Assembly: GCA_964462295.1 (NCBI GenBank)
Contig: CAYWXH010000005.1
Span: 1-60,227 of the forward strand
DNA: 60,227 nucleotides
Source of the DNA: JALVIU01 sp964462295
GTDB taxonomy: Bacteria > Atribacterota > JALVIU01
Direction: 5' to 3'
A program made the position numbers and the translations under genes. This document shows positions 17,483-25,060 of this stretch, one piece after another. Under the pieces are notes generated by a model, which worked only from the letters and a program-made list of their open reading frames with translations, was not told the DNA's origin and ran no database searches. Every line of letters begins with the position of its first letter. The stretch's first letter is position 1.

Positions 17483-19396
17483 CTATTTTTCAACTTCCTC
17501 TACATATACCTCTATAATGTCATGCTCTCTATATTCTTTAACGCCATCCAAAGAGACTCCACATTCATACCCTGCTACTACCTCTGAAACATCGTCTTTA
17601 AATCTTTTCAATCCAGAAATAACGGTCTCTTTGATAACTACTTGATCTCTTATAAGTCTTGCCTTAGCCCCTCTTTTTACCTTTCCTTCTAATACAAAAC
17701 AACCTGCAACCTGTCCCACTTTGGGGATTTTAAATATCTGCCTTACCTCAGCCTTTCCTATAATGACCTCTCTTATTACAGGTTCAAGTAGGCCCTTTAA
17801 GACCCTCTCTATATCTTCTATAAGCTCATAGATAACTCTATATAGTTTTATCTCTACTTTCTCTCTCCGGGCTGCTTTTTCTGCCTTGCTATCAGGTCTT
17901 ACATTAAAACCTACTATAATTCCTCCAGATGCTGAGGCAAGCATTACATCTGCTTCGCTTATTCCTCCTATTCCCTTATGGAGAATCTCTATCTCTACAC
18001 CTTCTATATCTAACTTCTTTAAGGACTTTTCAATAGCCTCTAACGAACCTTGCACATCTGCCTTTATTATCAGAGAAAGCTTTTTGGCTTCTCCTTCTTT
18101 GATTTTTTGTAACAACTCATCCAAAGAGACTGCCCTTTCTTCTCCTCTTTTTTCTTCTTTCTTTAGTTCTTTGAAGTATTCACTTAGCTCTTTTGCCAAT
18201 TTATTATCCTTTATTACATATAAATAGTTTCCTGCCTCTGGCAAGGAGGAAAATCCATAAACTTCTACAATACTTGAAGGACCTGCTTCCTTTATAGGTT
18301 TATTGTTTCCTCCAATCATTGTTCTTATCTTTCCAAATACCTCACCTGAGATAAAGAAATCTCCTGTTTTAATTTTTCCTTCCTTTATCAAAACTTTGGC
18401 ACCTGCCCCTTTAGTTTTGTCTAATCTAGATTCTATAATTATACCTATCCCAGGTTTTTTGTTGTCAGCTCTTAAATCAAGGATTTCAGCATTTAAGGCT
18501 ATCATCTCTAATAAATCATCAATACCTATCTTCTTTAGCGCTGAAATTTCAACAAAAGTATGTTCTCCACCCCATTCCTCAGGAACTATCCCATGTTTGG
18601 AGAGCTCTTCTTTTATCCTATTTATTTGCACCCCAGGCTTGTCTATCTTATTTATTGCAACTATTATAGGTACATTGGCAGCCTTTGCATGGTTAATAGC
18701 CTCTATGGTTTGTGGTTTTACCCCATCATCTGCAGCTACTACCAATACAGCTATATCTGTAGCCTTTACTCCCCTTGCCCTCATAGTAGTAAATGCCTCG
18801 TGTCCCGGTGTATCTATAAATACTATTTTTCTATCTTTATCAATACTTACCTCATATGCCCCTATATGTTGAGTTATACCACCAGCTTCACCTTTGGCTA
18901 TCTTTGAATTTCTAATCGCATCTAAAAGTGTAGTTTTCCCATGGTCTACATGTCCAATCACTGTGACTACAGGAGGTCTTAAAGGTAATTCTTTTTTCTC
19001 ATTAGAACTCTTTTTTATATCTTCAGGTAGAACGGGCCTCTTTTTAAATTCCTTTAATATATCGACTAGTGTCTCATATGAAATTTCACCATTTAAGCTA
19101 TCTATATCTCCTCTTTTTATTAAAAGAATAGCAAGATCTATGGGTTTCATCTTTAGTTTAAAAGAGAGCTCGCGCAATGTAGGGAGTTTATCAAATTCTA
19201 TAGGTTCTAATGCCTCTTCTTCAGCCTTTTCTTCCTTTTCTGCCTCTACCATCTCTCGGATTACTTCTGCAGTCTCTTCGTCTATTGTACTCATATGATT
19301 TCTTATATTAACGCCCTCTCTTTTCAGATAATCCACTAAATCTTTGGTATGAAGTTTTAGCTCTTCTGCCAATTTATATACTCTTATTTTCCCCAT
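17483..19396 (-). CDS. infB: Translation initiation factor IF-2
   Basis: GTPase that places initiator tRNA on the 30S subunit. From the chosen ATG the protein has 637 residues: a short N-terminal IF2_N helical region with a second IF2N-like repeat (about 65-125), G1 GHVDHGKT (148-155), DTPGHEAF, NKID, then the beta-barrel, alpha/beta and C2 domains that bind fMet-tRNA. The N-terminal extension is short, as in many thermophiles. I chose ATG at 19394-19396 rather than the GTG nine bases earlier because the AGGAGG overlaps that GTG and is 8 nt from the ATG. The 5' end overlaps ylxR by 23 bp. Confidence 0.97.
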   Translation of the reverse strand: MGKIRVYKLAEELKLHTKDLVDYLKREGVNIRNHMSTIDEETAEVIREMVEAEKEEKAEEEALEPIEFDKLPTLRELSFKLKMKPIDLAILLIKRGDIDSLNGEISYETLVDILKEFKKRPVLPEDIKKSSNEKKELPLRPPVVTVIGHVDHGKTTLLDAIRNSKIAKGEAGGITQHIGAYEVSIDKDRKIVFIDTPGHEAFTTMRARGVKATDIAVLVVAADDGVKPQTIEAINHAKAANVPIIVAINKIDKPGVQINRIKEELSKHGIVPEEWGGEHTFVEISALKKIGIDDLLEMIALNAEILDLRADNKKPGIGIIIESRLDKTKGAGAKVLIKEGKIKTGDFFISGEVFGKIRTMIGGNNKPIKEAGPSSIVEVYGFSSLPEAGNYLYVIKDNKLAKELSEYFKELKKEEKRGEERAVSLDELLQKIKEGEAKKLSLIIKADVQGSLEAIEKSLKKLDIEGVEIEILHKGIGGISEADVMLASASGGIIVGFNVRPDSKAEKAARREKVEIKLYRVIYELIEDIERVLKGLLEPVIREVIIGKAEVRQIFKIPKVGQVAGCFVLEGKVKRGAKARLIRDQVVIKETVISGLKRFKDDVSEVVAGYECGVSLDGVKEYREHDIIEVYVEEVEK

Positions 19397-19682
19397 GGAC
19401 TTCACCTCCTGTAGTCAATAGTCTCTCCAATTCTTCATAGATACAAGAAGGGATCTCTATTCTTAAAGCATGCTCTAATTGTTCTTCCCTCCTTGCTTTA
19501 TCTATACAATCTTTCTTTAGGCAAAGGTAAGCACCTCGACCCGATTTTTTACCATCATAATCAATCACTACCTTACCTTTTGGGGTCCTAACTATCCTAA
19601 TAAGTTCTTTTTTGGGTCTTTTCGCCCCACACACTATACATACCCGAAGTGGTATCCTTTTACTCTTCACCCTTGCCTTCAC
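19374..19682 (-). CDS. YlxR family RNA-binding protein
   Basis: A 102-residue DUF448/YlxR protein. The signature R-x-C-x2-C (RVCIVCGAKRPKKELIRIVR) is near the N-terminus, and GKKSGRGAYLCLKKDCI follows. YlxR proteins bind RNA and in Bacillus affect transcription of many genes; recent work links the family to RNase P. The start is GTG overlapping the end of nusA by 23 bp, with AAGGAGG very close; a second GTG at codon 5 is possible. The extra C-terminal tail (about 15 residues past the conserved part) is the segment overlapping infB. Confidence 0.9.
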   Translation of the reverse strand: MKARVKSKRIPLRVCIVCGAKRPKKELIRIVRTPKGKVVIDYDGKKSGRGAYLCLKKDCIDKARREEQLEHALRIEIPSCIYEELERLLTTGGEVHGENKSI

Positions 19683-20709
19683 TTCCTCCTTCTGATTTAA
19701 TATCTATCCTCCATCCTGTTAGCTTTACTGCTAATCTTACATTTTGCCCTTCTCTCCCAATAGCAAGAGAAAGTTGATCTTGAGGGACCAATACGTTTGC
19801 AATTCTATCTTCTTTAGAGATATTAATAGAGATAATCTTTGCAGGGCTTAAAGCATTTTTTATAAAAATACTTGGCTCTTTTTCCCACTTGACTATATCT
19901 ATTTTTTCTTCCCCAAGTTCAGAAAGTATATTCCTTATTCTTACCCCTTTATTTCCTATACAGGTACCCACAGGATCTATATTTTTATCTCGGGAAAACA
20001 CCGCTATTTTTGTTCTCTTTCCTGGTTCTCTTGCTATGGCTTTTATTTCTACCAACCCTTCATATACTTCTGGCACTTCTAATTCAAACAGGCCTTTAAT
20101 AAGGCCTGGATGGGTACGAGAAACTATTATCTTTGGCCCTTTACTTGTCCTTCTTACCTCTACCAAATAGACCTTTAGCTTTTTCCCTGGATAATAATGC
20201 TCTTCCTTTATTTGTTCTTGAGGAGGTAAAATACCCTCTGTTTTACCAAGATTTATAACTATATTTTCTCCCTCGAATCTTTGTATTGTGCCGGTAAGAA
20301 TCTCTTTTTCTTTTTCTGAATATTCTCTATAAATTACCTTTCTTTCTGCCTCACAAATTCTTTGGATTACTACCTGCTTTGCAGTTTGAGCAGCTATTCT
20401 ACCAAATTCTGCTGGCGTAATCTCAATTTCAATAATATCACCTATCTTTGGATTTTCTGTATAGTTTTTTGCATCTTCTATAGAGATTTCTGTATTTGGA
20501 TTTTTAACTTTATTCATTATCCTCTTTTTTGCGAAAACTTTTACTTCCCCCGTCTCCCTATTCAAATAAATAGAGACATTTTGTGTAGTCTTGTAATTTT
20601 TTCTATATGCCGATAGTAAAGCAGCTTCTACTGCCTCAAATAACATATCTTTCGGTATATTCTTTTCCTTTTCCAATTGGTTAAGAGCTTGGATGAGATC
20701 CAAGTTCAC
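19660..20709 (-). CDS. nusA: Transcription termination/antitermination factor NusA
   Basis: RNA-polymerase-associated factor that modulates pausing, termination and antitermination. The 349-residue protein has the N-terminal RNAP-binding domain (1-125), an S1 domain (about 130-200, LTGTIQRFEGENIVINLG) and two KH domains, with GTCIGNKGVRIRNILSELG in the first and LAIGREGQNVRLAVKLTG in the second. It lacks the acidic repeats of enterobacterial NusA. The start is GTG, overlapping the rimP stop by one base, with AGGAGGAAAG upstream. Confidence 0.97.
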   Translation of the reverse strand: MNLDLIQALNQLEKEKNIPKDMLFEAVEAALLSAYRKNYKTTQNVSIYLNRETGEVKVFAKKRIMNKVKNPNTEISIEDAKNYTENPKIGDIIEIEITPAEFGRIAAQTAKQVVIQRICEAERKVIYREYSEKEKEILTGTIQRFEGENIVINLGKTEGILPPQEQIKEEHYYPGKKLKVYLVEVRRTSKGPKIIVSRTHPGLIKGLFELEVPEVYEGLVEIKAIAREPGKRTKIAVFSRDKNIDPVGTCIGNKGVRIRNILSELGEEKIDIVKWEKEPSIFIKNALSPAKIISINISKEDRIANVLVPQDQLSLAIGREGQNVRLAVKLTGWRIDIKSEGGSEGKGEE

Positions 20710-21209
20710 TATGCTTTCCTCCTCTTTAAATAGTCTTTTATATCTTCATTACTTATATGTAACCTTACCTCTTTTATATAGGATAGTGGTATAAAAAGCA
20801 CTTCCCCTTTAATATTGACCTCTATTACATCATTTTTTATATCTTGCAATTTCCCAATAAGTTTCTTTTTCTTTTTAATTTCTCTATTGAGAGTAATCTT
20901 TATATTGCTTCCTCTGAATCGCTTAAAATCTTTTTCTTTCTTTATAAGTCTATCGATCCCTGGAGAGGATACCTCGAGCATTGCTAAATCCACATCTTCA
21001 TTATCTAAAGAACTATCTATCAATTTACTTACAAATTCACAGTCTTTTAAGGTAACTTCTTTTTCATCAATATGATCAATAAATACCCTTAAAAGAATCC
21101 CATCTTTATGGTTTTGAACTTGCAACTCTACAACTTCAAAACCATATTTTCCTATAATCTCATTTATTTCCTTCTCTAAATCCATTTTAAATTTTTCAAA
21201 AAATGTCAT
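20709..21209 (-). CDS. rimP: Ribosome maturation factor RimP
   Basis: Assists 30S assembly, acting on the S12 region. From ATG at 21207-21209 it has 166 residues, with an N-terminal alpha/beta domain (IIGKYGFEVVELQVQ, LRVFIDHIDEKEVTLKDC, LEVSSPGIDRLIK) and a C-terminal SH3-like barrel. An ATG seven codons upstream is rejected because it lies inside a perfect hairpin, while AAGGGG sits 6 nt before the chosen ATG. First gene of the rimP-nusA-ylxR-infB-DUF503-rbfA-truB-ribF operon. Confidence 0.92.
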   Translation of the reverse strand: MTFFEKFKMDLEKEINEIIGKYGFEVVELQVQNHKDGILLRVFIDHIDEKEVTLKDCEFVSKLIDSSLDNEDVDLAMLEVSSPGIDRLIKKEKDFKRFRGSNIKITLNREIKKKKKLIGKLQDIKNDVIEVNIKGEVLFIPLSYIKEVRLHISNEDIKDYLKRRKA

Positions 21210-21220
21210 TTTATACCCCT

Positions 21221-21268
21221 TTATAACCATAAAAGAGTGGGTACATGCCCACTCTTTTATGGTTATAA
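21221..21268. terminator. Perfect 21-bp inverted repeat / bidirectional intrinsic terminator
   Basis: Positions 21221-21241 are perfectly complementary to 21248-21268 around a six-base loop. The GC-rich core GAGTGGG/CCCACTC is flanked by A-runs on one side and T-runs on the other on either strand, the form of a bidirectional terminator. It should end the ABC ATPase transcript. The left arm ends next to the rimP Shine-Dalgarno, so it could also affect rimP translation. Confidence 0.7.
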
Positions 21269-21385
21269 ATATTTTATTATTTGAATTAATCTTTTTCTAA
21301 AATATCTTTAAATTAATCCATAATATAAACCTTTACTATAAGGTCTAACTTTACAAATCATATTTATAAACACAGCTATCCCTTT

Positions 21386-22486
21386 TTAGATTATTGCTAT
21401 TTCTGTTTTTGGATCAAATAAATGCATCTTTTCCATATCAAGGGCAAGCTCTACATAAGCATCTTCTTTTGCCTTACTCCTGGAATCAACTCTAGAAATA
21501 AAGTAATGTTTACCAGAAGTAAGATATAAGAAGTTTTCAGCACCCATAGGCTCTATTACTTCTACCTTTGCCTTTATTACATACTCAGGGCCTATATCAG
21601 GTATAAACTCTTTATCTCTCATGTCTTCTGGCCTAATGCCAAATATTACATCTTTACCTTCAATTTCGCTAACCTTATCATAAAACTTTTCTGGAATCTT
21701 AACCTGGAAACTCTCTGCATCTACATAATATTTGGAATCCTTCTTTATTACCTTACTATCTATAAAATTCATAGCAGGTGAACCTATGAAGCCAGCAACA
21801 AATTTATTGACTGGGTGATCATATAATTCAAGAGGTGCCCCTATCTGTTGTACATGACCATCCCTCATAACTACGATTCTATCACCCATAGTCATTGCCT
21901 CTACCTGATCGTGTGTAACATAAATCATGGTAGCTTCAAGTCTCTTATGTAACCTGCTAAGCTCAGTTCTCATCTGTACTCTGAGTTTTGCATCGAGGTT
22001 AGATAATGGCTCATCAAATAAGAATACCTTAGGTTTTCTTACAATTGCCCTCCCTACTGCAACTCTTTGTCTTTGTCCTCCGGAAAGTTCTTTTGGTTTT
22101 CTCTTAAGCAAGTGTTTAATACCAAGGATCTCTGCTGCTTCATTAACACGCCTATCTATTTCATCTTTTGGAAATTTTCTTAATTTCAATCCAAATGCCA
22201 TATTATTATAGACATCCATGTGAGGATAAAGTGCATAATTCTGAAATACCATAGCAATATCTCTATCCTTTGGTGCTACATCATTTACCTTTCTTTCGTC
22301 TATATAAATATCACCTGAGGTAAGCTCTTCTAAGCCTGCAACAAGCCTTAGGGTTGTGGTCTTTCCACATCCAGAAGGACCAACCAAAACTATAAACTCT
22401 TTATCTTTAATATCTAAATTAACATTTTCTACTGCTACTACATCTTTAAATTTTTTTACCACATTCACCAATCTAACTTCTGCCAT
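21386..22486 (-). CDS. Sugar ABC transporter ATPase (MalK/UgpC/MsmK type)
   Basis: A 366-residue ATP-binding subunit of the CUT1 carbohydrate importer class: Walker A GPSGCGKT (36-43), the LSGGQRQRVAVGRAIVR signature, Walker B KVFLFDEPLSNLDAK, then a C-terminal MalK-type TOBE regulatory domain (from about 240, with FGIRPEDM). There are no permease or binding-protein genes nearby, so it is probably a shared multitask ATPase serving several importers, like MsmX in Bacillus. It is monocistronic, bounded by the palindromic terminator downstream and a long AT-rich region with operator-like repeats upstream. The Shine-Dalgarno GGGGGTG is 7 nt from the ATG. Confidence 0.94.
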   Translation of the reverse strand: MAEVRLVNVVKKFKDVVAVENVNLDIKDKEFIVLVGPSGCGKTTTLRLVAGLEELTSGDIYIDERKVNDVAPKDRDIAMVFQNYALYPHMDVYNNMAFGLKLRKFPKDEIDRRVNEAAEILGIKHLLKRKPKELSGGQRQRVAVGRAIVRKPKVFLFDEPLSNLDAKLRVQMRTELSRLHKRLEATMIYVTHDQVEAMTMGDRIVVMRDGHVQQIGAPLELYDHPVNKFVAGFIGSPAMNFIDSKVIKKDSKYYVDAESFQVKIPEKFYDKVSEIEGKDVIFGIRPEDMRDKEFIPDIGPEYVIKAKVEVIEPMGAENFLYLTSGKHYFISRVDSRSKAKEDAYVELALDMEKMHLFDPKTEIAII

Positions 22487-22542
22487 CTAAGCGCACCCCC
22501 TTAAAAATTTAAACCTTTTAAATTTATCTTTGCAATATCAAA

Positions 22543-22584
22543 TTTACTTTTAAAGTTTACTTTTAAAGTATTGTTATAATACTT
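22543..22584. promoter_or_regulatory. Tandem 13-bp palindromic repeats upstream of the ABC ATPase (operator candidate)
   Basis: TTTACTTTTAAAG occurs twice without a gap or mismatch (22543-22555 and 22556-22568). Each copy carries the palindrome ACTTTTAAAGT, so the two centres are 13 bp apart. An inverted repeat AAGTAT-N7-ATACTT (22566-22584) follows. This is in the 287-bp non-coding gap 57-98 bp upstream of the ATPase start. The gap is so AT-rich that I could not fix the promoter itself. A regulator binding here is inference. Confidence 0.5.
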
Positions 22585-22703
22585 TAATATTTTAAATATT
22601 TATTTTAAACTTAATTTTATAAATAAGTTATAACATTCATCTATTTTCAAATTATATAATAACACATAATTACTTTTTTTTCAATAAGAAAATATAGAGG
22701 TTC

Positions 22704-22762
22704 AAAAAAATTTCCCTACCCCTTCTATAAAACCTTTCAAAAGGTAAAAGGGGTAGGGAAAG
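22704..22762 (-). terminator. Intrinsic terminator after HU
   Basis: On the minus strand TTTCCCTACCCCTT pairs with AAGGGGTAGGGAAA (one bulged position), with an inner ACCTTTTGAAAGGT hairpin, followed by a run of seven T. It begins about 12 bp after the HU stop codon. Confidence 0.88.
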
Positions 22763-22773
22763 AATAAAAAAAA

Positions 22774-23076
22774 TTATTTCTTTTTCTTTCCTTTTTTAGT
22801 GTTCCCTCTTACTGCTTCTTTGAGGTTTTTACCAGGCTTAAAATAAGGTACATTCATAGCTGGAATCTTAATTTTTTCACCTGTAGCAGGGTTTCTACCC
22901 TCTCTTGCCTCTCTCTTTCTTACGCCAAAAGAACCAAAACCAACAAGTTGAACTGTACCACCCTCTGCAAGAACCTCTGTGATACTATCGATCACAGCAT
23001 CCACGATCATACGAGATTCCTTTTTGGTCTTACCTAATTTCTCAGCAATCTTTTCAACTAATGCCTCTTTGCTCAT
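22774..23076 (-). CDS. hup: DNA-binding protein HU
   Basis: A 100-residue HU/IHF family nucleoid protein. SKEALVEKIAEKLGKTKKE at the N-terminus, VQLVGFGSFGVRKREAREG, and the DNA-intercalating arm RNPATGEKIKIPAMNVPYFKPG are all as in HU. It carries a short lysine-rich tail (NTKKGKKKK) beyond the usual end. It is a single-gene transcript with a near-consensus promoter upstream and a strong terminator downstream. Homodimeric, bends DNA without strong sequence specificity. Confidence 0.97.
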   Translation of the reverse strand: MSKEALVEKIAEKLGKTKKESRMIVDAVIDSITEVLAEGGTVQLVGFGSFGVRKREAREGRNPATGEKIKIPAMNVPYFKPGKNLKEAVRGNTKKGKKKK

Positions 23077-23155
23077 AAGCCTTTCCTGGGAAACTTACCC
23101 AGTCAACCTCCCTTCTTTATAGATTTTTTTACAATACAAAAACCTTTTTAATTGC

Positions 23156-23184
23156 ATTTTAACCGAAAATAAAGGAAAAGTCAA
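23156..23184 (-). promoter_or_regulatory. Sigma70 promoter for HU
   Basis: On the minus strand TTGACT (23179-23184), a 17-bp spacer and TAAAAT (23156-23161). The resulting leader is about 70 nt and includes a hairpin next to the ribosome binding site. Confidence 0.78.
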
Positions 23185-23301
23185 GTTTTATTAGAAAAAA
23201 ATCTAAATTTTTATTGCTTTTAAGAAAAGTGTTGCCAATTTTATAATTTTTTTCGAAAGAACAAAATAAAATTCTTATAACATTTTATAATAATCCTAAT
23301 A

Positions 23302-23330
23302 TTGACAAAGGACATTTTTAGGACTAGAAT
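23302..23330 (+). promoter_or_regulatory. Sigma70 promoter for the PfkB kinase
   Basis: TTGACA (23302-23307), a 17-bp spacer and TAGAAT (23325-23330). The start site would be near 23337, followed by a leader of nearly 60 nt ending in AAAGGAGGAAGG before the ATG. Confidence 0.82.
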
Positions 23331-23394
23331 GGATGTAAATTAACTATACTAATTACTAACTTATCTTGAATCTCTATCTATAAAAGGAGGAAGG

Positions 23395-24351
23395 ATGAAG
23401 ATAGCATGCTTGGGTGAGATACTTATAGATTTTACTGCATCTGAAAAGGGGAAACCTATAAAAGATGTAAAAAGTTTTATAAAAAATCCTGGAGGCTCTC
23501 CTCCAAACACTGCAACAGCTATAGCAAGACTGGGGGGAGAGGTAAGTTTTTTTGCAAAAATTTCTAATGATAGTTTTGGACAATTCCTTTTTCAAACTGT
23601 TAAAGAAAATAATATAAATACAAAAGCCATAGTAAGAACAGATGCCCCTACATGTCTTGTTTTTGTAGCAATAAAAGAAGATGGGAGTCCAGACTTTGAA
23701 TTTTATAGAGATAATACGGCAGATATATTATTAGAAGAAAATGATATAGATGAGGATTTTTTAAAATCACATGATATATTTCATTTTGGCTCTATTACTT
23801 TACTCAAAGACCCTGCAAGAAAAACTGCCATAACTACCTTTAAAAAAGCAAAGAAATGGGGAATTTTTACCACAATTGATCCAAATATAAGAGCAAATTT
23901 AATAGAAAATAGGGCACAATTTATAAAAGACCTCGATGAAATATTCAAAGATATAGACCTCTTAAAAATAAGTGAAGAAGATCTTGCATATTTATATCCA
24001 GAAAAAAATATACACACAGATTGTCAAATCCTACTTGATAAAGGGGTAAAATCAATAATAGTAACTCTTGGAGAAAAGGGTTCTATGTTTTGCAATAGAG
24101 AATTTCGAATAGAGGTCCCCGGATATAAGGTAAATGTAATAGATACTACTGGTGCAGGAGATGGATTTATGGGGGCAGTCTTATATTACCTTTCCCAACA
24201 TGGTTTTGATGTATTGAAAGATCAAAACAAGGTTGTAGAACTTCTCAAATTTGCAAATGCTCAAGCAGCCCTGGTATGTACAAAGAAAGGGGGTATCCCA
24301 TCTATGCCCCTTCTTACTGAAGTAGAAAATTTTATAAAAAGTATGAGATAA
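23395..24351 (+). CDS. PfkB family carbohydrate kinase, fructokinase-like
   Basis: A 318-residue ribokinase/PfkB-fold sugar kinase. The N-terminal glycine pair motif GGSPPNTATAIARLGG (33-48) and the C-terminal signature DTTGAGDGFMGAVL (250-263, catalytic Asp256) are both complete. The N-terminal sequence (MKIACLGEILIDF) and GGSPPN resemble bacterial fructokinases, so phosphorylation of fructose at O6 is the best guess, but other ketoses cannot be excluded. It is one of only two protein genes on the plus strand. It has its own near-consensus promoter and an excellent Shine-Dalgarno. No transporter gene is linked to it. Confidence 0.88.
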   Translation: MKIACLGEILIDFTASEKGKPIKDVKSFIKNPGGSPPNTATAIARLGGEVSFFAKISNDSFGQFLFQTVKENNINTKAIVRTDAPTCLVFVAIKEDGSPDFEFYRDNTADILLEENDIDEDFLKSHDIFHFGSITLLKDPARKTAITTFKKAKKWGIFTTIDPNIRANLIENRAQFIKDLDEIFKDIDLLKISEEDLAYLYPEKNIHTDCQILLDKGVKSIIVTLGEKGSMFCNREFRIEVPGYKVNVIDTTGAGDGFMGAVLYYLSQHGFDVLKDQNKVVELLKFANAQAALVCTKKGGIPSMPLLTEVENFIKSMR

Positions 24352-24365
24352 AATCCCTCAAAAGC

Positions 24366-24394
24366 TTGTCATATTCTCTTTTATGTGATATACT
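24366..24394 (+). promoter_or_regulatory. Sigma70 promoter for tRNA-Ser
   Basis: TTGTCA (24366-24371), a 17-bp spacer and TATACT (24389-24394), 11 bp before the mature tRNA 5' end. Confidence 0.75.
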
Positions 24395-24405
24395 ATGTGG
24401 GTGTA

Positions 24406-24498
24406 CGGAGAGGTGGCCGAGTTGGCCTAAGGCGGTTGCCTGCTAAGCAATTGAGCGTCCACAAAGGCGCTCCGTGGGTTCGAATCCCACCCTCTCCG
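24406..24498 (+). tRNA. tRNA-Ser (anticodon GCU)
   Basis: A class II tRNA of 93 nt. The acceptor arms CGGAGAG (24406-24412) and CTCTCCG (24492-24498) pair. The D arm contains GGCCGAGTTGGCCTAAGGC, the anticodon loop CTGCTAA holds GCT at 24442-24444, a long variable arm follows (GAGCG..CGCTC), and the T arm contains GTGGGTTCGAATCCCAC. It reads AGC/AGU serine codons. CCA is not encoded. A T-run follows directly, and the next start codon is 13 nt after the tRNA end. Confidence 0.97.
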
Positions 24499-24511
24499 TT
24501 TTTTTTATTTT

Positions 24512-25060
24512 ATGAACAAAAAAGAGAAGCCACGGTTTATTGCAGATAATATGCTGGGAAAGTTAGCCAAATGGCTAAGAATCCTCGGTTTTGATGTTTT
24601 ATACCCCAAATATGCAAAGGATGTAGAGCTTGTTTTTACCTCTCTATCAGAAGATAGAATCCTTCTTACAAGAGATACAGGCCTTATAAAGAGAAAAATC
24701 CTTAAGGATTGTATATTTATACAATCAGATAACTGGCTGGATCAGCTTCAAGAGGTGATAAATGTTGCTAACCTCATAGAGTACATCACAGAGGAAAATT
24801 TCTTTACCAGGTGCCCTATATGTAACAGCCAATTAAAACCTATTGAGAAGGAAAGGGTTATAGGATGGGTTCCTCACTATGTATATTGTACAAATACAAA
24901 ATTCTCTATGTGCCCTTCCTGTAAAAAGATATATTGGAAGGGCACACATATAGAAAAAATAAAGAAAATTATTCCCTACTTATCTTCTAATACCTCTATT
25001 CCAGGTAATGTACCTTTTTCTAAAAACTCTAAAGAGGCACCACCACCTGTAGATATATGA
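24512..25060 (+). CDS. Mut7-C RNase domain protein with zinc ribbon
   Basis: A 182-residue protein of the Mut7-C family, a PIN-like nuclease domain plus a C-terminal zinc ribbon. RFIADNMLGKLAKWLRILG (8-26) holds the conserved acidic residue, LTRDTGL the second, and the ribbon cysteines are in CPICNSQL and CPSCKKIY. RNase activity is inferred from the PIN-like fold. The start lies 13 nt after tRNA-Ser with only T/A in between and no Shine-Dalgarno; the next Met would cut the conserved RFIAD motif. The last 28 codons run antisense into the 3' end of pgk, an 85-bp overlap, and form a tail with no family resemblance. Confidence 0.85.
   Translation: MNKKEKPRFIADNMLGKLAKWLRILGFDVLYPKYAKDVELVFTSLSEDRILLTRDTGLIKRKILKDCIFIQSDNWLDQLQEVINVANLIEYITEENFFTRCPICNSQLKPIEKERVIGWVPHYVYCTNTKFSMCPSCKKIYWKGTHIEKIKKIIPYLSSNTSIPGNVPFSKNSKEAPPPVDI

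Larger units (their letters stand above)
23077..23394. other. Divergent intergenic region between HU and the PfkB kinase
   Basis: A 318-bp AT-rich non-coding stretch. It holds the HU promoter (23156-23184, minus), the PfkB promoter (23302-23330, plus), and near the HU start a small hairpin (CTGGG..CCCAG, 23086-23102) preceded on the minus strand by a second Shine-Dalgarno-like AAGGGAGG. The middle (23185-23300) shows no gene, RNA or clear operator. Confidence 0.7.

Noticed and set aside
21210..21230. Upstream ATG for rimP
   Set aside because: It is embedded in the stem of a perfect palindrome and has no Shine-Dalgarno; ATG 21209 has AAGGGG in front.
22543..22584. CRISPR-like short tandem repeats
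   Set aside because: The repeats are only 13 bp and directly abutting with no spacers; an operator is more likely. No CRISPR array was found anywhere in the window.
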